NCBI RefSeq assembly: GCF_018613835.1 | Contig: NZ_JAGGPM010000001.1 | Span: 1 to 57,492 of the forward strand | DNA: 57,492 nucleotides | Direction of reading: 5' to 3' | Source: Arthrobacter sp. ISL-5 | GTDB lineage: Bacteria > Actinomycetota > Actinomycetes > Actinomycetales > Micrococcaceae | Shown: positions 27,758-34,732 of the stretch, in pieces | Position numbering within the stretch: position 1 is the first letter of the stretch | How the letters are laid out: the number at the start of each line of letters is the position of its first letter | The notes under the pieces: generated by a model | The model's input: the letters and a program-made list of their open reading frames with translations, nothing else | What the model was told of the DNA's origin: nothing | The model's database searches: none | Position numbers and translations under genes: made by a program

Positions 27758-28414
27758 GTGAATACGCAGAGTCCCGGACTTTTCATCGCCTTCGAAGGCG
27801 GTGACGGCGCCGGCAAGTCAACGCAGGCCGCCCGGCTGGCCGGATCACTCGAATCGCTGGGCCTGACCGTGCTGCGGACCAGGGAACCGGGCGGAACGCC
27901 GATCGGTGAAAAGCTGCGCTCCCTCGTGCTGGATCACGGCCATGGCCACATCGACGCCCACACGGAAGCCCTGATCTTCGCCGCCTCCCGCGCCGCCCAC
28001 GCCAGCCAGATCATCAGGCCTGCCCTGGAGCGCGGCGAAGTGGTGCTGACGGACCGCTACATCGACTCCTCCGTGGCTTACCAGGGCGCAGGGCGGGACC
28101 TCGGTACGGACGCCGTGCGGAGCATCAACGAGTGGGCCACCTCCGGGCTGCAGCCGGACCTCACGGTGCTGCTGGACGTCCACCCGGCAGACGGCCGCAG
28201 CCGCCGCACGGCCGGCGACGCCGCGGAGGACCGCCTGGAATCGGAGGCTGACGAGTTCCATGCCCGGATCCGGCAGGCCTTCCTGGATCTCGCCGCCGCC
28301 CGCCCGGAGAACTACCTTGTGCTCGAGGCACGGCTGCCCGTCGAGGAGCTCGCGGCCATCATCCTGGACCGCGTCGAGAAACTGCTGGCCGCCTCCGGCA
28401 GGAGCCTGGGATGA
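27758..28414 (+). CDS. tmk: Thymidylate kinase
   Basis: 218 residues. Phosphorylates dTMP to dTDP. The P-loop FEGGDGAGKSTQ, the TREPGGTPIGE loop and LTDRYIDSSVAYQGAGR are intact, followed by the lid with RSRR. It starts at GTG 27758, leaderless. It overlaps the next gene by 4 nt (ATGA), the usual tmk-holB pairing. Confidence 0.95.
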   Translation: MNTQSPGLFIAFEGGDGAGKSTQAARLAGSLESLGLTVLRTREPGGTPIGEKLRSLVLDHGHGHIDAHTEALIFAASRAAHASQIIRPALERGEVVLTDRYIDSSVAYQGAGRDLGTDAVRSINEWATSGLQPDLTVLLDVHPADGRSRRTAGDAAEDRLESEADEFHARIRQAFLDLAAARPENYLVLEARLPVEELAAIILDRVEKLLAASGRSLG

Positions 28415-29553
28415 CAGTCTGGGACGACCTCCAGGGCCAGCCGGCCGTCGTCGCCCAGCTGCGGCAGGCCGCCATGGGTGAAGGGCCCACCCACGCGTGG
28501 CTGTTCACCGGACCGCCCGGCTCGGGCCGTTCGAATGCCGCCAAAGCCTTCGCCGCCGCATTGAACTGCGACCAGGACGACGTCTCCCTCCGCGGCTGCG
28601 GCGAGTGCCCGGCGTGCCTGACCATCCTCGGAGAGACCCACGCCGACGTCGCATTCGTGCGCACCGAAAAGGTGACCATCACCATCGAGGAGGCGCGCGA
28701 GCTCGTTTCCACCGCAGGCAACCGGCCGTCGTCGGGGCGCTGGCGGATCATCGTGGTCGAGGACGCCGACCGCATGGCCGAGCGCACCACCAACGTGCTG
28801 CTAAAGGCGATCGAGGAACCCACGCCGCGCACCATCTGGATGCTGTGCGCGCCCTCCCGGGCCGACGTCCTCGTAACCATCCGGTCAAGGTGCCGGGCAG
28901 TGGCCCTGCGGCTCCCGCCCGCCGCTGACGTGGCGGCCCTCCTGGTCAAGCGCGACGGCGTGGATCCCGCGCTGGCCGAACGCGCGGCCCGCGCCGCACA
29001 GAGCCATGTGGGAATCGCCCGCCGCCTGGCCCGCGACGCCCAAGCCCGGGAACGGCGGCTTGAAACCGTCCGGTTCCCGCTCGGCCTCCGGGGCATTACG
29101 GCCGCCGTCATGATGGCTGATAAACTGGTGAAGATCGCCACCGAGGAGGCCAACAGCTCCAATGAGGAGCGTGACGCCGCCGAGAAAGCCGCGCTGCTTG
29201 CCACGCTGGGTGCCCCCGAGACCGGAACCCTGCCGCCTGCCATGCGCAGCCAGGTGAAGCAGCTTGAGGACGACCAGAAGCGGCGTGCAAAACGCTCCGT
29301 CACGGACTCCTTGGACCGGACGCTCACTGATCTTCTGTCGTTCTACCGGGACGTTCTGATCATCCAGCTGGGGAACGCCGTGGATTTGGTGAACGTTGAG
29401 CTGAGAGGCGAGCTGGAGGAATTTGCCGGCAGGTCAAGCCCCGAGGTGACCCTTGCAAGGATGGATGCCATCAACAAGGCCCGCAAACGCATCACCACTA
29501 CGAACGTCGCGCCGCTGCTGACCATCGAGTCAATGGCCGCCAGCCTGATCTAG
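28411..29553 (+). CDS. holB: DNA polymerase III subunit delta'
   Basis: 380 residues. The clamp-loader delta' subunit: Walker A-like GPPGSGRSNAAKAFA, zinc-binding CGECPAC, DADRMAERTTNVLLKAIEEP and the SRC motif in TIRSRCRAVAL. A helical C-terminal collar domain of about 180 residues follows. It overlaps tmk by 4 nt and is translationally coupled to it. Confidence 0.93.
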   Translation: MTVWDDLQGQPAVVAQLRQAAMGEGPTHAWLFTGPPGSGRSNAAKAFAAALNCDQDDVSLRGCGECPACLTILGETHADVAFVRTEKVTITIEEARELVSTAGNRPSSGRWRIIVVEDADRMAERTTNVLLKAIEEPTPRTIWMLCAPSRADVLVTIRSRCRAVALRLPPAADVAALLVKRDGVDPALAERAARAAQSHVGIARRLARDAQARERRLETVRFPLGLRGITAAVMMADKLVKIATEEANSSNEERDAAEKAALLATLGAPETGTLPPAMRSQVKQLEDDQKRRAKRSVTDSLDRTLTDLLSFYRDVLIIQLGNAVDLVNVELRGELEEFAGRSSPEVTLARMDAINKARKRITTTNVAPLLTIESMAASLI

Positions 29554-29613
29554 CCGCACCACCGCCCGCCCTGTCCCACGATGCCTGACGCCGCCGCCCA
29601 CAAGGAGAACCGC

Positions 29614-31191
29614 ATGATGCCTGCACCGCCCCTGTCCGCGCGAGCCCGATCCCTCGTGACCGGGCTGCGGACCGTCGGCGCCATGGCCCTGGTCATGCTG
29701 CTGGCATCGTGCAGTTTGCTGGGGCAGTCCAAGGACGACTCGTCGCAGGGCAACTCCACCGGCCAGGCGGACCCGTCCATCGCGGCGGCGGCCCCGGAGG
29801 GACTGAAGGACTTCTACTCCCAGAATGTGGTCTGGGAGCCCTGCGAGGACAAGCTTCAGTGCGCCAAGATCAAGGTCCCGCTCGACTACGCCAAGCCCGA
29901 CGGCAAGACGATCGAAATCTCCGCCCTGAAAATGTCCAGCACGGGCGGCAAGAAGCAGGGCAGCCTGCTCGTCAACCCCGGCGGCCCGGGCGCTTCCGGC
30001 TACGACTTCGTCCGGGATGCCGGCGCGAGCCACTTCTCCGAGAAGGTGCGTTCCAACTACGACCTCGTGGGCTTCGACCCCCGCGGCGTCAAGCGTTCGG
30101 CTCCCGTCACGTGCCTGACGGACAAGGAACGCGACGAAGCCCGCGCCAAGGTCTACACGCCGGAAACCGACGCCGGACTGGCAACCCTCCTCGCCGACAA
30201 CAAGGCTGTGGCGGCCAAGTGTGCCGCGGGAACGGGGCCGGTGCTCGGGCACATCGACACCGTCAGCTCGGCCAAGGACCTGGACGTCCTGCGCGCCGTG
30301 CTCAACGACTCCAAGCTGAACTACATCGGGTTCTCCTACGGGACGTTCCTCGGCTCCACCTACGCTTCACTGTTCCCCGACAACGTGGGACGCATGGTCC
30401 TCGACGGCGCCTTGGACCCCTCGCTCAGCGCCGAGGAGCTCACCAGCGGCCAGGCGAAGGCCTTCGACAAGACGCTCCACGCCTACGTCGCCCACTGCCT
30501 TGGGGAGAACGGCTGCCCCCTGAGCGGCACCGTTGAGGACGGAATCCAGCAGATCCGCGACGTCATCGAGTCCGTGATACAGACTCCCCGCACTGCCAAG
30601 GACGGCCGGGTGGTGGGCGGCAACACCTTCGTCAGCGGTCTCATTACTCCGCTGTACGGCAATGAAAGCTGGCCGGCCTTGACCCAGGCGCTGGACGCGG
30701 CCATGAAGGGTGACGTGAGCCCCATGCTTCGGCTGGCCGATCTCGGCGCGGACCGCGGCCCCAACGGCAAATACACGTCAAACACCGCCTATGCCTTCAG
30801 CGCGATCAACTGCCTGGATTACCCCACCACCAGCGATCCGGCGGCCATGCGGGCCGAAGAGCAGCAGTTGCGCGAAGTCTCCCCCACGTTGGGCTACTTC
30901 TTCGCCTACGGCGGAGCGAACTGCGCGGACTGGCCGTACAAGAACACCCGCACGCCTGCCGCCGTCGATTACACCGGCTCCGCGCCAATCGTCGTGGTGG
31001 GCACCACCGGCGACCCTGCCACGCCGGTGGAATGGGCCAGCGCCCTGCGCAAGCAGCTTGGCAACGCCTCGCTGCTGACCTGGAAGGGCCAGGGCCATAC
31101 GGCCTACGGCCGGTCCAACAACTGCATCGGCGACGCCGTGGACAAGTACCTCGTGGACGGCAAGGAACCGGCGGACAACACCGTCTGCTGA
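29614..31191 (+). CDS. Exported alpha/beta-hydrolase (peptidase S33-like lipoprotein)
   Basis: 525 residues. The signal region has Arg residues, a hydrophobic stretch and a lipobox (LLASCSL). An alpha/beta-hydrolase core has the nucleophile elbow GFSYGTFLGS, acid GDPATPVEWA and GQGHTAYG histidine, with the C-terminal TAP-like domain found in Streptomyces tripeptidyl aminopeptidases and Slp-type proteases. ATG 29614 follows AAGGAG by 6 nt, favoured over the upstream ATG 29581. Probably releases short peptides outside the cell. Confidence 0.9.
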   Translation: MMPAPPLSARARSLVTGLRTVGAMALVMLLASCSLLGQSKDDSSQGNSTGQADPSIAAAAPEGLKDFYSQNVVWEPCEDKLQCAKIKVPLDYAKPDGKTIEISALKMSSTGGKKQGSLLVNPGGPGASGYDFVRDAGASHFSEKVRSNYDLVGFDPRGVKRSAPVTCLTDKERDEARAKVYTPETDAGLATLLADNKAVAAKCAAGTGPVLGHIDTVSSAKDLDVLRAVLNDSKLNYIGFSYGTFLGSTYASLFPDNVGRMVLDGALDPSLSAEELTSGQAKAFDKTLHAYVAHCLGENGCPLSGTVEDGIQQIRDVIESVIQTPRTAKDGRVVGGNTFVSGLITPLYGNESWPALTQALDAAMKGDVSPMLRLADLGADRGPNGKYTSNTAYAFSAINCLDYPTTSDPAAMRAEEQQLREVSPTLGYFFAYGGANCADWPYKNTRTPAAVDYTGSAPIVVVGTTGDPATPVEWASALRKQLGNASLLTWKGQGHTAYGRSNNCIGDAVDKYLVDGKEPADNTVC

Positions 31192-31203
31192 CGCAGGCGC
31201 CTG

Positions 31204-32004
31204 TCAGCGGCCGGTTGCGCGTCGCTCGAGCAGCGCCGGAAAGTCCTTGATGGACGGAACGACGGCGGTGGCACCTGCTGCTCGCAACGTCGCCTCCGAG
31301 TGCGCTCCGGTGAGGACGCCAGCAGCCACGGTGGCGCCGGCACGCAGGCCGGTGTGGATGTCCGCGCTGGTGTCACCCACCACGGCGACCTTCCGGACGT
31401 CATCGATGTCGAGGGCAAGGACGGCCGTCAGGACCATGTCCGGGAAGGGCCGGCCGCGCCCCGCATCAGCCGGGCACAGGCTGAGGTCGGCAAGACCCAT
31501 CCAGCCGAGGGACTCCAGCACCATGTTCTGCGTGTGCCGCCCAAAGCCGGTGGCCAGGCAGACCTTGATGCCGGCATCGCGCAGCCGGCCGATGGATTCC
31601 TCGGCCCCGGGAACGGGGCGGATTCCGCCGGCGGCTATCAGCTCGTCGCAATTCAGCTCAAACATCCTGTTGGCGCTGACGGCAGCCTCCGGGTCATCGA
31701 ACAATTCGCTGAAGACCGTCATCCGGGAGATTCCGGAATGGTCGCGCGCGTAGCCCAGCATGCCCTCAAATTCCGCGGAGCCCTCCGGGACTCCCTGTTC
31801 CGCCAGCGTGCGGGACATCGCCCGTTCCATCAGGCCGCCGTCGAACACTGTTGTTCCCACCATGGCCAGCACGGCCAGCCTGATCTCCTGCGCCTCAGGC
31901 ACGGCAGCCGCGCCGGGGTACCGTTCGCTGCCCAGGGTCGCGCCTGACACTCCCCTGTTGAAGACCGTTGTGCCGTTCATGGCTGTTGCGCTGTCTAACG
32001 TCAT
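31204..32004 (-). CDS. HAD-superfamily phosphonatase-like protein lacking the nucleophile Asp
   Basis: 266 residues. Downstream motifs match PhnX-like HAD hydrolases: CLATGFGRHTQNM (motif II), DAGRGRPFPDM, VAVVGDTSADIHTG (motif IV) and GVLTGAHSEATL. Motif I, however, reads VLAMVGTTVFDGG; the residue that should be the catalytic Asp is Ala47 (GCC at 31864-31866). An unusual 40-residue N-terminal extension contains a similar GTTVF segment. ATG 32004 has AAAGGAG 7 nt upstream. Either a catalytically dead member or a recent missense change; hydrolase activity should not be assumed. Confidence 0.82.
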   Translation of the reverse strand: MTLDSATAMNGTTVFNRGVSGATLGSERYPGAAAVPEAQEIRLAVLAMVGTTVFDGGLMERAMSRTLAEQGVPEGSAEFEGMLGYARDHSGISRMTVFSELFDDPEAAVSANRMFELNCDELIAAGGIRPVPGAEESIGRLRDAGIKVCLATGFGRHTQNMVLESLGWMGLADLSLCPADAGRGRPFPDMVLTAVLALDIDDVRKVAVVGDTSADIHTGLRAGATVAAGVLTGAHSEATLRAAGATAVVPSIKDFPALLERRATGR

Positions 32005-32238
32005 GGTCAAGCTCCTTTGCCGGCGTGGCCCAATGCTGCACCACCTGTTCCTGCCAGCATGGCCGCTCTTTCTGGTGGCGGCTTGAACCCGATCCGACGG
32101 CCGAATGAACATCCTGCCAACGTCAATCTCGGGGTCAATCTCGGGCTGGAACGGGCGTCATTTTGACCCGGACGCAGGGACTCTATTACAGTTGACTCTT
32201 GCATGAACCGGCCGGGTTTTCCGGTTGTTTGATGCGGT

Positions 32239-32311
32239 GCTTCCTTAGCTCAGTCGGTAGAGCGTTTCACTCGTAATGAAAAGGTCATCAGTTCGATTCT
32301 GATAGGAAGCT
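32239..32311 (+). tRNA. tRNA-Thr(CGT)
   Basis: 73 nt with a full cloverleaf: acceptor GCTTCCT / AGGAAGC, D arm GCTC / GAGC, anticodon stem TTTCA / TGAAA with loop CTCGTAA (anticodon CGT, 32272-32274) and T arm ATCAG / CTGAT around TTCGATT. CCA is not encoded. Confidence 0.96.
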
Positions 32312-32318
32312 CGAGAAG

Positions 32319-32360
32319 AACCCCGCATCCCCGCTGATCCAGCGGGGATGCGGGGTTTTT
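32319..32360 (+). terminator. Terminator of tRNA-Thr
   Basis: 17-bp perfect stem (AACCCCGCATCCCCGCT and complement), 5-nt loop, then TTTTT, starting 8 nt after the tRNA. Confidence 0.92.
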
Positions 32361-32489
32361 GCTTGGGCGGCATTCCAGCAGTGCACTGTCCAGCACACCA
32401 CTCAGGAGGGCACCCTCAGTGTCCATCCCACTGATCCGCGCTGGCCGCCGAACTCTATCCGGCCACAGAAGGAGCAGGCCTCGCCGGCT

Positions 32490-33104
32490 TCAGAGGACGC
32501 CAAATGTGGAGACGAGCTGCGCCCGGCCCTCTTCGAGTCGGTACGCGACGCCGACTACCGCGGTGGAGTAATTGTCCACCGCGTCGAAAATCACCCGTGA
32601 GCTGTCCAGCAGCCGGGGCACGGTCTGCTTGACGTGTTCGATAACCATCTCGTTGACGTCCGTCTTGTTCTCGCGCAGCGACCTCAGCACAGACGGGGTG
32701 ATCCGTTCGACCAGGTCGCGGATGTGGCCCGGGGGCACCTCCCCGGTTTCCACGGCGTCTTTCGCGGCCGTGACGGCGCCGCAATTGTCATGTCCGAGGA
32801 CTACGATCAGCGGGACGTGGAGCACCGAGACCGCGTACTCGAGCGAGCCGAGAACGGCGTCGTCGATCACGTGGCCGGCTGTGCGCACCACGAAGACGTC
32901 GCCGAGGCCGACGTCGAAGATGATCTCCGCGGCGAGACGGGAGTCCGCGCAGCCAAAGATGACTGCGAACGGATTTTGGGTAGTCACCAACTCGCTGCGC
33001 CGAGAGGCGTTCTGGTTCGGGTGCAACGAATCTCCCGAGACGAAACGCTCGTTGCCGTCAAGCAGGCGCTGCCATGCCTCGTACGTGCTGATTCTGTTGA
33101 TCAC
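32490..33104 (-). CDS. Beta-class carbonic anhydrase
   Basis: 204 residues. Interconverts CO2 and bicarbonate. Zinc ligands are visible: C52 and the Asp/Arg dyad D54-R56 in GCADSR, then H105 and C108 in GHDNCGA. No signal peptide. GTG 33104 lies 6 nt after TACAGT; the same spot is covered by a 19-bp palindrome (33104-33122), suggesting a repressor site over the start. Confidence 0.93.
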   Translation of the reverse strand: MINRISTYEAWQRLLDGNERFVSGDSLHPNQNASRRSELVTTQNPFAVIFGCADSRLAAEIIFDVGLGDVFVVRTAGHVIDDAVLGSLEYAVSVLHVPLIVVLGHDNCGAVTAAKDAVETGEVPPGHIRDLVERITPSVLRSLRENKTDVNEMVIEHVKQTVPRLLDSSRVIFDAVDNYSTAVVGVAYRLEEGRAQLVSTFGVL

Positions 33105-33122
33105 CCACTTACTGTAAGTGGG
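33104..33122. promoter_or_regulatory. Palindromic operator candidate over the carbonic anhydrase start
   Basis: CCCACTTAC and GTAAGTGGG flank a single T. The site includes the -10 box TACAGT (33111-33116, minus strand) and reaches the GTG start codon. Confidence 0.5.
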
Positions 33123-33152
33123 CGGCTGCGCCGGGCAGGGGAAATGCCGTCC

Positions 33153-33671
33153 TTAGCCAAAGTCGGAGGACCCGGTAACAGTGTCCAGAATCTTGCGTAG
33201 CGACTCCGGTCGGCCAGCCACGTCGATGTCTCCCTTGTCGGTAGAAAACCGGATTACCTGGAATCCCCTATGGGTGACGTACTTGGCTTCATTCCGCTCG
33301 ATACTCCTGGGCCCGGAAGGCGTCGCCGCCAGGACCCTGAAAGTGGTGGGCCGGCCGGAGGGCTCGAGCGTGTCGTAGACGGCTGGCTGAAACTTCAGCG
33401 CTGAGGTCTCATCGAATGAGGCAACGCCCGTGTTCCAGAGACGGCTGAGCGAGCCAGTAAGCGAGTCCGGGTAGCGTATGTAGACCAACATCCCGCCCTG
33501 CGAGTCGAGCCTGGAGGCAGTCTCGCGTTGCCGGCGGGCATCGAAGTACCACGAACCTGCCACAAAGAGGGCCCACAGTCCCGCGTTGAAGAGCACCTGG
33601 TCCAGCGGATGACCCCAGCTGATGAAGAGAGCGATGCCCGCGCCCCAGGCTACGGCGAACCACAAGTGCAA
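33153..33671 (-). CDS. Membrane-anchored protein of unknown function, probable 5' frameshift
   Basis: 172 residues in the intact frame: an N-terminal hydrophobic region of two short helices (residues 2-40), then a soluble domain of about 130 residues. The only start in this frame is TTG 33671 with no ribosome binding site. In the next frame ATG 33705 lies 7 nt after TAGGAT and begins MRKWIAAHRKMVAL; dropping one T near 33664-33665 joins it smoothly to WFAVAWGAGIALF. The gene therefore probably starts at 33705 and carries a one-base insertion, or a base-calling error. Confidence 0.65.
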   Translation of the reverse strand: MHLWFAVAWGAGIALFISWGHPLDQVLFNAGLWALFVAGSWYFDARRQRETASRLDSQGGMLVYIRYPDSLTGSLSRLWNTGVASFDETSALKFQPAVYDTLEPSGRPTTFRVLAATPSGPRSIERNEAKYVTHRGFQVIRFSTDKGDIDVAGRPESLRKILDTVTGSSDFG

Positions 33672-33712
33672 CCATTTTGCGGTGGGCGGCGATCCACTTC
33701 CTCATGCCGGTC

Positions 33713-33718
33713 ATCCTA
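33713..33718 (-). promoter_or_regulatory. -10 box upstream of ATG 33705
   Basis: TAGGAT on the minus strand, 7 nt before ATG 33705. It supports 33705 as the original start of the frameshifted membrane protein gene. Confidence 0.45.
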
Positions 33719-33755
33719 GACGGATCCCTGACCTGCTCGGCGCTGGGACCGCAAA

Positions 33756-33796
33756 AGACCGCGTGCCGGGCCGTAAACGGGGCCGGCACGCGGTCT
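33756..33796 (-). terminator. Terminator of the secreted-protein gene
   Basis: 16- to 17-bp stem (AGACCGCGTGCCGG... / ...CCGGCACGCGGTCT) with TTTTGC following on the minus strand; about 25 nt beyond the stop at 33822. Confidence 0.8.
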
Positions 33797-33821
33797 TCCT
33801 TCGTTGTATTGAGTGGCGGCG

Positions 33822-34409
33822 TTACCTCAACGCGGCACAAAGATCGAGTTCCCGGCCTGAGCCGCTCACCACCTCGAGAGCTCCGGTGGTGTTGTCGAAA
33901 ATAAAGACAACCCGTCCGGTGTGCAGTGTGCTGGACACTCCGCCCGGAATATCGGGGCCGGACCGTGACAGGTAATTGTCTCCTGTCAGCGTTATCGTTT
34001 GCGTCCCCGCGCCGAAATCAGTACGGACGCCCGAGCCCGTCATCTTAGCTGTGTAGGTCTTTCCGGCGACGGGGTTAAGGGGATCGGAGCCGTAGTTGAT
34101 GTAGGTGACCATCGAATCCGACGAAGTGGACATGATGCGGGTTACGAAGCCGTCATTATCCGTGAAAGCCCGGGACCACGCTCTATCTCCCCCGGTCCAC
34201 GTGAATCCAAGGTTGAAGTCGGGACACGCATAGCCGACGGGGATGTACGACGGCGCCTCGGGCACGTCGGGGCCGGACGCCGAAGCGGGCAGAGATGGTA
34301 CGAGCAATGCTGCTGCCAGGACTGCGGGAGTTGATGCCCTTGCCAGTAATACCCCCTGGGGGTATATTAATGGTGTTGTCAGTGAAGTGGTATGTCCAGG
34401 TCGGTGCAT
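33822..34409 (-). CDS. Secreted protein of unknown function
   Basis: About 195 residues from ATG 34409; the true start is uncertain, and a start near 34340 would give a tighter signal peptide (ARASTPAVLAAALLVPSLPASA). The mature part has two cysteines (YACPDFNLGF and near the C-terminus) and a beta-rich pattern resembling small secreted actinobacterial proteins. The reading frame runs through the copper-type operator at 34349-34365, so the two divergent genes share a control region. Function unknown. Confidence 0.6.
   Translation of the reverse strand: MHRPGHTTSLTTPLIYPQGVLLARASTPAVLAAALLVPSLPASASGPDVPEAPSYIPVGYACPDFNLGFTWTGGDRAWSRAFTDNDGFVTRIMSTSSDSMVTYINYGSDPLNPVAGKTYTAKMTGSGVRTDFGAGTQTITLTGDNYLSRSGPDIPGGVSSTLHTGRVVFIFDNTTGALEVVSGSGRELDLCAALR
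34349..34365. promoter_or_regulatory. CsoR-type copper operator candidate
   Basis: 17-bp palindrome ATACCCCCTGGGGGTAT (8-bp arms, single central base). C-run/G-run palindromes flanked by AT or TA are typical CsoR/RcnR-family sites. It lies 109 nt upstream of the Cys-rich small gene and the copper ATPase. No csoR gene is in the window. Confidence 0.7.
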
Positions 34410-34473
34410 TGCATCGCCGTCACAGCCGTTCAACCCCAGCGCCCATCACTTCTTCCCAAGGAATGGAACTGAC

Positions 34474-34668
34474 ATGTGCGGAAAAGAATCCCGTAAAGAG
34501 CTCCCTCTGGTGTCCTCCGCGTCGGGCTGCAGCTGCAACGGCGTGGAAACGGCGTCCGTCGATCTCGTCCCGGACGGCCGCTCCCGCCTGGTTATCTCCG
34601 GATCTGCCCCCGCCGCGGCGATTCGTGTCGCTGTTAACTCCGCCGGATACAGCCTGATCCCCCGTTAG
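34474..34668 (+). CDS. Small HMA-like metal-binding protein
   Basis: 64 residues. The sequence fits the beta-alpha-beta-beta-alpha-beta pattern of heavy-metal-associated domains: SASGCSCNGVETASVDLVP (metal loop), SRLVISGSAP and IRVAVNSAGYSLI, the last like the closing helix of CopZ. The usual CxxC is replaced by CSC, with another cysteine at position 2. The ribosome binding site is weak (AAGGAA, 11 nt away). It precedes the copper ATPase by 64 nt, so a copper-chaperone role is likely but inferred. Confidence 0.7.
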   Translation: MCGKESRKELPLVSSASGCSCNGVETASVDLVPDGRSRLVISGSAPAAAIRVAVNSAGYSLIPR

Positions 34669-34732
34669 TTCGGTCCGCTGTCCTGTGGACGGTCTCGTCC
34701 GCAGGACAGCCTGCACCTCTTAGGGAGGAACA

